Below are positions 1-5,091 of a DNA stretch of 7,589 nt, in pieces. Within the stretch, counting starts at the first letter, position 1, and each line of letters begins with the position of its first letter. The notes beneath the pieces were generated by a model. The model did no database searches. It saw only the letters and a list, made by a program, of their open reading frames with translations, and had not been told where the DNA came from. The translations under genes were made by a program, and so were the position numbers. Source of the DNA: DASVLX01 sp036384655 (lineage in GTDB: Bacteria > Actinomycetota > Actinomycetes > Mycobacteriales > Pseudonocardiaceae); contig DASVLX010000093.1 in NCBI GenBank assembly GCA_036384655.1, forward strand, positions 1 to 7,589, read 5' to 3'.

Positions 1-2785
1 TGAGCGCCGCAGGAGAATTGAGGCGGCGTTCGAGGACTTCCGGCGCGCCGTCGAGCAGGCGTTGACCGTCGCGTCCCGGGAACAGACCGGGGCAGCTCGC
101 GAGCACGCCCGCACCATGGTCGCGTCCTGGCTTCGCGCGGAGGGTATCGACAACGCGCTGACCGATCCGGTGTTCGCCGCGCCGCGGGCCAATCCGGACA
201 TGGCCGATGTGTTCGCGGAGGCACGGGCCGACCGCGACCGTCATTTCGAGAAATGGACCGCGGACGGACCGAGGGCGCTGGCCGAACTCGTCCGGGAGGC
301 CGCGCCGGGCGCCGCCGGTGCGCCCTGGCAGCAGTGGCTGGGCACGATCGGCACCGCCGACGGCACCTCGGCCGTGCCCGAGCTGTGGCGGATCGGCACT
401 GCCATCGCCGACAGCGCCCCGGAGCCGGTCGCCTTCCCGGTCGCGGTGCCGCTGCTCGACGCGGCGCATCTGCACGTGTCCACCACAACCGAGACCCGGG
501 CCGCCGCCGAGGCCATGATCGAGGCACTCCTGTTGCGGGTGCTCAGTTACTTCCAGCCCGGCCTGGTGCACCTGCACCTGTGGGACATCGGGCAGCTGAC
601 CGGCCCGCTGCCCGGCCTGTATCCGCTGACCCGTGCCGGCCTGCTCACCGTGCACAATCCGGCCCGCCCACAGGAACTGCTGGACGAGCTGTCCGAGCAC
701 ATTCGCCGGGTGCATGGCGGCCTGCTCGGCGGCGGTCAGACCACGCTGCGCGCGGTCCGGCGGCAGTCCGGCCGGCGTGGTGAGCCGTGGCGGATCGCGG
801 TGCTGTTCGGCAACCGTCAGCAACTGCCCGACGACCAACAACAGCAGTTGCAGCGGGTCGCCCGAAACGGCCTGCCCTGTGGGGTGCAACTGATCCTGGT
901 GGACATCCCGGTGACCGTCAACAGTCCGATGGAGACGGTCACATTTCACGACGACGGCACCACCCGATGCTCGATGTCCGGCCGGAACGCCACCTTCCAG
1001 CCCGATCCGGCGCTGCCCCGGGCGGCCGTGCCGGACACCTGCGCGGGCATCGCCGAGGCACTGCAACGCCGTCGCGAGCAACTCGGCACCTTCGCTGACT
1101 TGCTACCGGACCGGTTGTGGGACAACGACTCCTCGGCCGAACTCCGCGCGTCGGTCGGCTTCTACGATGGCTCACCGGTCGATGTGGTGCTCGGCGATCC
1201 GACGCCGCACGCGCTGATCGGTGGCCCAAGCGGCTCGGGCAAGACCAACTTCCTCTACGCGATGCTCGGCTCGATGGCCGCCCGCTACTCGCCGGACGAG
1301 CTGGAGCTGTATCTGCTGGACTTCAAGGAGGGCGTGTCGTTCGCGCAGTTCGCACCGGGTCGCAAGGACCCGAGCTGGCTGCCACACGCCAAGCTGGTTG
1401 GCGTCAACATCAACACCGACCGCGAGTTCGGTGTGGCGCTGCTGCGGTTCCTCGCCGACCAGATGCGTGCCCGCGCGGACGCCGCCAAGCGGTACGAGGT
1501 CACCAAGCTGGAGGAACTGCGCCGCGAGGACCCGAACGGCCGGTGGCCACGGATCGTGGCGGTGATCGACGAGTTCCAGTACCTGTTCGGCGAACGGGAT
1601 GCGGTGGCCACCACCGCCGCCCAGCTGCTGGAGGACGTCGCCCGCCGAGGCCGGTCCCAGGGAATCCATCTTGTACTGTCCAGTCAGGACGTCGCCGGCA
1701 TCGAGGTGTTCTGGGGGAAGCCGGCCATCTTCGAGCAGTTCAGTCTGCGGATAGCGCTGCCAAAGGCACGACGGGTGCTGGTGGAACCCGGCAACGAGGC
1801 GGCCGTCGAGCTGGCCCGCTGGCACGCGATCGTCAACCACGAGTCCGGGGTGCGGCACGGCAACCGCATCGCGCGCATCCCGGACGCCACCTCGCGCGGC
1901 ACGGTGGACGCCCTGCAGCGCACGCTGTGGGAGCGGCGGGCGCCTGACTCGGCGCCACCCCGGCTGTTCGACGGTGCGCTGGTGCCGGAACTGGGCGCCA
2001 CCGCGGACTTCCAGGCCTTGCGGCCGGCCGACGGGTCCCGGCGGGTGCCGGGACCGTCGGCGTTGCTGGGCCAGGTGATCGACGTGGCGGGCAGTGCGGC
2101 CGGCACCGTTCTCGCGAAGGCGCCGGGCCGCAACGTGGCGGTGATCGGTTCGCTGGTCCGGCACGCGGCGAGCGTGCTGGGCGCGGCGACCCTGTCCATC
2201 GCGCGGCAGCATGTGCCGGGCAGCGCCAGGTTCACGCTGTTCGCGCTGATCCCGGAGGCCGAGGACGCCGTTGAGACGCTGGAACGGCATCTGCGGGCCG
2301 ACGGGCATGACGTCGAGGTGCTCGGCCGGGACAGGCTCTGCGCCACACTGGACTCGATCGTCGCCGAACTCGCCAAGGCCCGCTCGGCCGAGCCGGGTGA
2401 CGAACCGCCGAGGCCGCACTACCTGATCTGCTACGCGGTGGACGCGGCGCAGGCGGTGTTGGAGCGCAAGGAAGCCGGCAGCCCGAGCGGCCTGGACCAG
2501 TTCCGCGAGGTGTTGCGGCACGGCCCCGAGCACCGCACCCATGTACTCGGCTGGTGGCGTGGTGTCGCCCGGTTGCGTGCCACCCTGCCGATCGGCGGCG
2601 CCGACGACGTCGGCGCCTGGGTCGCCTTCGACGTGCAGGGCCAGGAACTGTCCCCGCTGGCGTCCAGCCAGGTCGTGAACTGGTCGCCACGGCCTGGCCG
2701 GGGGCTGTTCTTCGACCGGTTCCGGCACGCCCGGCCACACGTCATCATCCCGTTCCAGGTGGAGGCGGAGAATCATGAGCGGTGA
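1..2785 (+). CDS. FtsK/SpoIIIE-class ATPase, 5'-truncated by the window edge
   Basis: The frame is open from the first complete codon at base 2, so the TTG at 62 is not a credible start and the gene begins outside the window. Residues are counted from base 2 (927 visible). Residues 1-48 are rich in Glu, Arg and Ala and look like the end of a coiled coil. The motor lies at about 385-640: Walker A GPSGSGKT (408-415), Walker B VAVIDEF with acidic pair D523-E524, then a GIHLVLSSQD sensor segment. A unit before it (about 140-330) and one after it (about 690-900) repeat the strand pattern but lack a P-loop: LHLWDIG and WRIAVLFGN in the first, VIGSLVRHAAS and HYLICYAVD in the last. I see no membrane segment in the visible part. 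The family includes DNA translocases (FtsK, SpoIIIE, HerA) and type VII secretion EccC; the three-unit layout recalls EccC. The substrate, DNA or protein, cannot be told. Family assignment is firm, role unknown. Confidence 0.88.
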   Translation, partial: ERRRRIEAAFEDFRRAVEQALTVASREQTGAAREHARTMVASWLRAEGIDNALTDPVFAAPRANPDMADVFAEARADRDRHFEKWTADGPRALAELVREAAPGAAGAPWQQWLGTIGTADGTSAVPELWRIGTAIADSAPEPVAFPVAVPLLDAAHLHVSTTTETRAAAEAMIEALLLRVLSYFQPGLVHLHLWDIGQLTGPLPGLYPLTRAGLLTVHNPARPQELLDELSEHIRRVHGGLLGGGQTTLRAVRRQSGRRGEPWRIAVLFGNRQQLPDDQQQQLQRVARNGLPCGVQLILVDIPVTVNSPMETVTFHDDGTTRCSMSGRNATFQPDPALPRAAVPDTCAGIAEALQRRREQLGTFADLLPDRLWDNDSSAELRASVGFYDGSPVDVVLGDPTPHALIGGPSGSGKTNFLYAMLGSMAARYSPDELELYLLDFKEGVSFAQFAPGRKDPSWLPHAKLVGVNINTDREFGVALLRFLADQMRARADAAKRYEVTKLEELRREDPNGRWPRIVAVIDEFQYLFGERDAVATTAAQLLEDVARRGRSQGIHLVLSSQDVAGIEVFWGKPAIFEQFSLRIALPKARRVLVEPGNEAAVELARWHAIVNHESGVRHGNRIARIPDATSRGTVDALQRTLWERRAPDSAPPRLFDGALVPELGATADFQALRPADGSRRVPGPSALLGQVIDVAGSAAGTVLAKAPGRNVAVIGSLVRHAASVLGAATLSIARQHVPGSARFTLFALIPEAEDAVETLERHLRADGHDVEVLGRDRLCATLDSIVAELAKARSAEPGDEPPRPHYLICYAVDAAQAVLERKEAGSPSGLDQFREVLRHGPEHRTHVLGWWRGVARLRATLPIGGADDVGAWVAFDVQGQELSPLASSQVVNWSPRPGRGLFFDRFRHARPHVIIPFQVEAENHER
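2761..2770 (+). promoter_or_regulatory. Shine-Dalgarno of the coiled-coil gene, inside the ATPase 3' end
   Basis: GGAGGCGGAG lies 4-9 nt before the ATG at 2775. It is among the strongest ribosome-binding sites in the window and fixes that start. It sits within the last codons of the ATPase gene, so ribosomes finishing that gene can reinitiate here. Confidence 0.7.
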
Positions 2786-3140
2786 CGCCGTCCGCCGTTA
2801 CAAGGAGCTGGCCGACCTGAACTCCGAGTCGGTGCGCAGGATGCGCGAGCACGACCATGTGCTCGCTGAACAGTTGCGCGCCAAGCTCGCGACGACCGAG
2901 CAGGCACTGGCCCAGGCCCTGCAGCGGGAGAAGATGGCTCGGGCGGGCGTGCGGCTGCACTGGGAGGCGGCCGTCGAGGAACTGTGGAACGAACGCTGGC
3001 TGGCCGTTCCGCCGCTGCGGCCGCCGGTCGACGTGCCGCCGGACCTGGACCTCACGACCGCGGACATCGAGGTCGGCCGCACCTACGAGGTGCTGTTGGA
3101 CGCGCTACGCCACCAGGGCCTGCTGACCAAGCGTCACTAG
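2775..3140 (+). CDS. Small coiled-coil protein, probable partner of the upstream ATPase
   Basis: This is a 121-residue protein I do not recognise as a named family. Residues 1-75 are strongly helical and heptad-like (LRAKLATTEQALAQALQREK at about 34-53), with Glu, Arg, Ala and Leu dominating. A short proline-rich break follows (PPLRPPVDVPP), then a second helix near the C-terminus (TYEVLLDALRHQGLL). There is no signal peptide, membrane helix or cysteine pair, so it should be cytoplasmic. The ATG overlaps the ATPase stop by 11 nt and has a strong Shine-Dalgarno, which indicates one operon with translational coupling. The ATPase also begins with coiled coil in the visible part, so a physical complex is a reasonable inference, not shown. 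The gene is real by codon use and overlap; the function is unknown. Confidence 0.85.
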   Translation: MSGDAVRRYKELADLNSESVRRMREHDHVLAEQLRAKLATTEQALAQALQREKMARAGVRLHWEAAVEELWNERWLAVPPLRPPVDVPPDLDLTTADIEVGRTYEVLLDALRHQGLLTKRH

Positions 3141-3147
3141 GCCCTGA

Positions 3148-4011
3148 CTAACCCTCGGCGGCGCGGTGCCTGCCCTGTCCATGCGCGGGTTGCGGGACGG
3201 TCCTGGCCGGCCCGGCGGACAGTTCCAGCGCGGTGATCCCGACCGTCGGTGCCGGGCTCACCGACCATCGGCTGACCGCGGTGTCGCCCTCGCAGACCGG
3301 TGGGGACCAGCCCGGCTGATCCAATGCGGACACCGCGGCCCAGACCGCGCCGGACGGCGTTCCGGGCGCTGGTCCGAGGTCCAGGCGCACACTCACCACG
3401 CCGTCGTCCTGGCTGATGCCGGTCAGTGTGGCGGTCGGGGAGATACGGCTCGCCACCGCGCGGGCCTGCCATTCGGCGCCGGCGAACCGGGCGGTGGCAA
3501 CATCCACCCGCAGCGTCAGCCGGTGTACGGGCGGCACCGGCACCGTGGCGGCTGGCGGCGTGGCGGCGGGCGGGCGGACCGGGTTCTCCGGTGCCGGCAC
3601 GTCGGGGCCGGTGCCGAGCCCGAGGCTGTAGGGGCTGTCCCCGTACCACGCCTCGATCAGCAGCCGCTCGGCCTTGGGGGCCATCACGTCGATCACGTCC
3701 GGGTCTTCCAGCACCGTCCAGGCCGTCGGCGGCTCGCAGGCAATGCGTGGCAGCACGGCGTCCGGGGCGAGTCCCCGGATGAACTGGCGCACCGCGCGAG
3801 CCAGCGCGCCGGCCAGACTGTTCGTCGGGTGTTCGTCGCTGGCCAGGCTGATGGTGACCGCCCAGCAGCCGGGTTCCTCCGCCGAACAGTCGCTGACCTC
3901 GACGATCCGGCCGTCGGTCCGGAAGGCCAGATCCTCGCAGGCATCCCTGGCCGCCTGCTCGCCGTCGACCGTGACGACGACCGTGACGACGAGTTCCACC
4001 GTGTTGTCCAT
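3148..4011 (-). CDS. Hypothetical two-domain protein with proline-rich linker
   Basis: A 287-residue protein of unknown family. The N-terminal domain (about 4-125) opens with a Val/Thr-rich strand (VELVVTVVVTVDG), then a helix and further strands, suggesting a ferredoxin-like alpha/beta fold. Residues 134-162 are a Pro/Ala linker (VRPPAATPPAATVPVPP). The second domain (about 163-268) again opens with alternating hydrophobics (HRLTLRVDVATARF) and repeats the same order: helix, strand, acidic turn, strand, helix. This reads as an internal duplication. There are few cysteines, no signal peptide and no membrane segment. The start is the ATG at 4011: an in-frame stop lies 12 codons upstream with no start between, and there is no clear Shine-Dalgarno. 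Codons are strongly GC-ending, unlike the Arg/Gly-rich overlapping frames. Its stop is 7 nt from that of the convergent coiled-coil gene. Transcription is separate from the ATPase, so a shared role is unproven. Confidence 0.8.
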   Translation of the reverse strand: MDNTVELVVTVVVTVDGEQAARDACEDLAFRTDGRIVEVSDCSAEEPGCWAVTISLASDEHPTNSLAGALARAVRQFIRGLAPDAVLPRIACEPPTAWTVLEDPDVIDVMAPKAERLLIEAWYGDSPYSLGLGTGPDVPAPENPVRPPAATPPAATVPVPPVHRLTLRVDVATARFAGAEWQARAVASRISPTATLTGISQDDGVVSVRLDLGPAPGTPSGAVWAAVSALDQPGWSPPVCEGDTAVSRWSVSPAPTVGITALELSAGPARTVPQPAHGQGRHRAAEG

Positions 4012-4016
4012 GGTGA

Positions 4017-4030
4017 CGGGAATTGTCCCG
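4017..4030. promoter_or_regulatory. Short inverted repeat upstream of the minus-strand hypothetical gene
   Basis: CGGGA-ATTG-TCCCG is a perfect 5-bp dyad with a 4-nt centre, starting 5 nt upstream of the ATG at 4011. It could be an operator or a small hairpin in the leader. In a genome this GC-rich a dyad of this size can arise by chance, so confidence is low. Confidence 0.2.
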
Positions 4031-4075
4031 CAGCCGGGTGTCGATCAGATGCGCGACTCCGCACACGCTCCGTGA

Positions 4076-4255
4076 TCAAGTGTCGCGGTGTTTCGCATCG
4101 AACACGCGTTCGATAGCGATGGTCGTGAGCTCGAAGAGCTCCTTGACGATTCGCTCGCCTGGCGCAGCGCGAGGCTCGCTACAAGGCTCCCGCGAAAGCG
4201 AGTGGTTAAGACCTGTCGCTTCGTCTCGCCAAGTTCGGTCCGCCTTGACCGACAC
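4076..4255 (-). CDS. Possible small protein of 59 residues, or the end of a decayed gene
   Basis: A GTG-started frame of 59 codons. Its last third is protein-like: an amphipathic helix (ERIVKELFELTTIAIERVF) followed by a charged tail ending HRDT. By my count GC-ending codons are about 68% overall and nearer 78% over that final part, above chance for this stretch but below the neighbours. The first half (TWRDEATGLNHSLSREP) is less convincing, and no good Shine-Dalgarno precedes the GTG at 4255. Either this is a genuine short protein or it is the 3' end of a larger gene whose front has decayed, which would match the damaged enzyme remnant just upstream on the same strand. I do not recognise a family. 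Confidence 0.3.
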   Translation of the reverse strand: MSVKADRTWRDEATGLNHSLSREPCSEPRAAPGERIVKELFELTTIAIERVFDAKHRDT

Positions 4256-4263
4256 TTACCAGA

Positions 4264-4474
4264 GTGCGGACGAAAGAAGGTGAACACCTGGCGCCAGGCG
4301 TCCTCACGTGACTCCTGGTCACCTCCGAGACCACCTTCGGGATTGGCCCGGGCGCGTCCAGCGGTATGTGGTTTCCGACCCCTGCCCGGCGTTCGGATTG
4401 CTTGACGTCGTACGGGTGTTCCGGTCGGCGGGCAGCGTCTCTGGTTTGCCCGCCGTGCCACCGCTGATGTTGAC
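4264..4474 (-). pseudogene. Remnant of a dienelactone hydrolase-family protein, C-terminal part, frameshifted
   Basis: Read from 4474 downward, pieces of a plausible dienelactone hydrolase C-terminus appear in order but in different frames: SGGTAGKPETLPADR (to about 4421), PEHPYDVKQ (4424-4398), PNAGQG (4396-4379), NHIPLDAPGPIPKVV (about 4373-4329), and EDAWRQVFTFFRPH (4305-4264). Family members commonly end with a GxxD region, a DVKxYPNAGHxF motif carrying the catalytic His, and a final DAWRR-type helix with FF. Here the His position reads Gln (AGQG) and the helix between ADR and the DVK strand is missing. At least three frame changes are needed in about 160 nt, and the N-terminal two thirds of the enzyme are absent. 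The assignment comes from motif memory, not alignment, and is tentative. Confidence 0.45.
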
Positions 4475-4639
4475 GCGGCCAGGTAGCCGTTGATCTCGTC
4501 CCACGCACGGCTGGGCAGGGCGGCATGACGACGATCAGACCCGCAGCATCTCACCCAACCTCACGGAACGTTCACGATTCGGTACACCGGGTGGGCGAGT
4601 TTCCTTGCGTCGGTATCGTTTCGGGGGCACGCTGCGGCC

Positions 4640-4765
4640 ATGCCGCCGCGGCACCGCGAAGAAGACATCCATCCCGTCAACTGCCCCGTGTGCCATGGTG
4701 ACGGGATAATCAAGGACGGCAAGACTTGCCCGCACTGCCAGGGAACCGGATGGGTCAGAGGTTGA
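4640..4765 (+). CDS. 41-residue zinc-ribbon protein with two CxxCxGxG motifs
   Basis: The ATG at 4640 opens a 41-codon frame with two zinc-knuckle motifs typical of the DnaJ cysteine-rich domain: CPVCHGDG (15-22) and CPHCQGTG (30-37), separated by a short basic loop. The four cysteines should bind one zinc. DnaJ has four such motifs flanked by J and client-binding domains, none of which fit here, so this is a free-standing mini zinc ribbon and not a chaperone. No other ATG, GTG or TTG lies upstream in frame over at least 80 nt, so the start is fixed although the Shine-Dalgarno is weak. The stop is 7 nt before the next gene, indicating a two-gene unit. Possible roles are a small nucleic-acid-binding or protein-binding adaptor; that is inference. 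Confidence 0.75.
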   Translation: MPPRHREEDIHPVNCPVCHGDGIIKDGKTCPHCQGTGWVRG

Positions 4766-4772
4766 TCGGCTG

Positions 4773-5036
4773 ATGGGGTGGCCCAAGGCGCAGGTGTACG
4801 TACCCGGACTCGACATCACCTTCCGCTGGGGCCGCGGCGACGGCTTCATGGTCATCCTGCGCGGCAAGCGCGCGTTCGCCGACGAGGGCCCGGTGGTCGG
4901 TAAGGCACCCGTCGACGCCATGGGTTGGATGGACAACCGGGACCTCTACGCCACGGTGGACCGGTACGTGCGGGACCACCACCCGGAATGGCACCGTGCG
5001 AACGGGCCGGTCCGTCCCGCCACGGACGCCTGCTGA
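4773..5036 (+). CDS. Hypothetical 87-residue protein
   Basis: This small protein matches no family I recognise. It has alternating strands and turns in the first half (AQVYVPGLDITFRWGRGDGF, then MVILRGKRAF) and a helix toward the end (LYATVDRYVRDHHPEWH). It is rich in Trp, Gly, Asp and His, has a single cysteine near the end, no signal peptide and no membrane segment. Codons are strongly GC-ending, which supports a real gene. The ATG at 4773 is preceded by AGAGG with an 11-nt spacer, longer than ideal. It follows the zinc-ribbon gene by 7 nt and is probably co-transcribed with it, so the two may act together. The GMC oxidoreductase follows 55 nt after its stop and may have its own promoter. 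Confidence 0.75.
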   Translation: MGWPKAQVYVPGLDITFRWGRGDGFMVILRGKRAFADEGPVVGKAPVDAMGWMDNRDLYATVDRYVRDHHPEWHRANGPVRPATDAC

Positions 5037-5079
5037 GGGGCCTGTTCAACTCGGCCTAGCCAGCGAGACGGCGATCACA

Positions 5080-5085
5080 TACGCT
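5080..5085 (+). promoter_or_regulatory. Candidate -10 box for a leaderless choD transcript
   Basis: TACGCT fits the actinobacterial TANNNT -10 pattern and ends 6 nt before the ATG at 5092. Transcription would then start at or next to the start codon, giving a leaderless mRNA. That agrees with the lack of a Shine-Dalgarno there. I see no good -35 hexamer at 17-18 nt. Confidence 0.4.
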
Positions 5086-5091
5086 CCTGGA

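Larger units (their letters stand above)
4012..4639. other. 628-nt stretch without a full-size gene
   Basis: Between the divergent starts at 4011 (minus) and 4640 (plus) no frame on either strand looks like an intact full-size gene. G+C is lower than in the flanking genes and third positions are much less biased. Open frames on both strands at about 4023-4554 give Ser/Arg-rich translations without domain character. Two things stand out, both on the minus strand and listed separately: a 59-codon ORF at 4076-4255 and a frameshifted enzyme remnant at 4264-4474. From about 4475 to 4639 I see nothing coding. That part should carry the promoter of the zinc-ribbon gene; a TATCGT at 4614-4619 is the only -10-like hexamer I noticed, without a matching -35. 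Confidence 0.6.

Noticed and set aside
62..64. TTG as the start of the ATPase gene
   Set aside because: The same frame is open and coiled-coil-like from base 2, so this TTG is only the first possible start inside the window.
1172..2776. Long minus-strand open frame (about 530 codons) opposite the ATPase gene
   Set aside because: Its translation is His/Arg/Pro/Gln-rich without domains. It is an antisense shadow of a GC-biased gene.
3968..3991. Two tandem copies of a 12-nt unit (ACCGTGACGACG)
   Set aside because: It encodes the Val/Thr-rich first strand of the hypothetical protein and needs no separate explanation.
3137..4066. Longer overlapping minus-strand frame (309 codons)
   Set aside because: Gly/Arg/His-rich low-complexity translation. 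The 287-residue frame at 3148-4011 has proper third-position bias and domain-like structure.
3166..4116. Plus-strand frame of 316 codons opposite the hypothetical gene
   Set aside because: Arg/Gly-rich shadow; the codon pattern fits the minus-strand gene.
4127..4141. GAGCTC-GAA-GAGCTC hairpin candidate
   Set aside because: GAGCTC is itself a palindrome and the repeat comes from Glu-Leu type codons; there is no T-run for a terminator.
4287..4298. Perfect 12-bp palindrome CCTGGCGCCAGG
   Set aside because: It falls on the DAWRQ codons of the hydrolase remnant and is likely a chance result of its codon use.
4088..4405. Plus-strand frame of 105 codons with a protein-like start
   Set aside because: Third positions are not GC-biased, the second half is Ser/Arg/Pro noise, and the minus-strand readings of this stretch are more convincing.
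4996..5091. N-terminal extension of the GMC oxidoreductase from a GTG
   Set aside because: It would overlap the 87-residue gene, shows no family similarity, and the ATG at 5092 gives the expected length.
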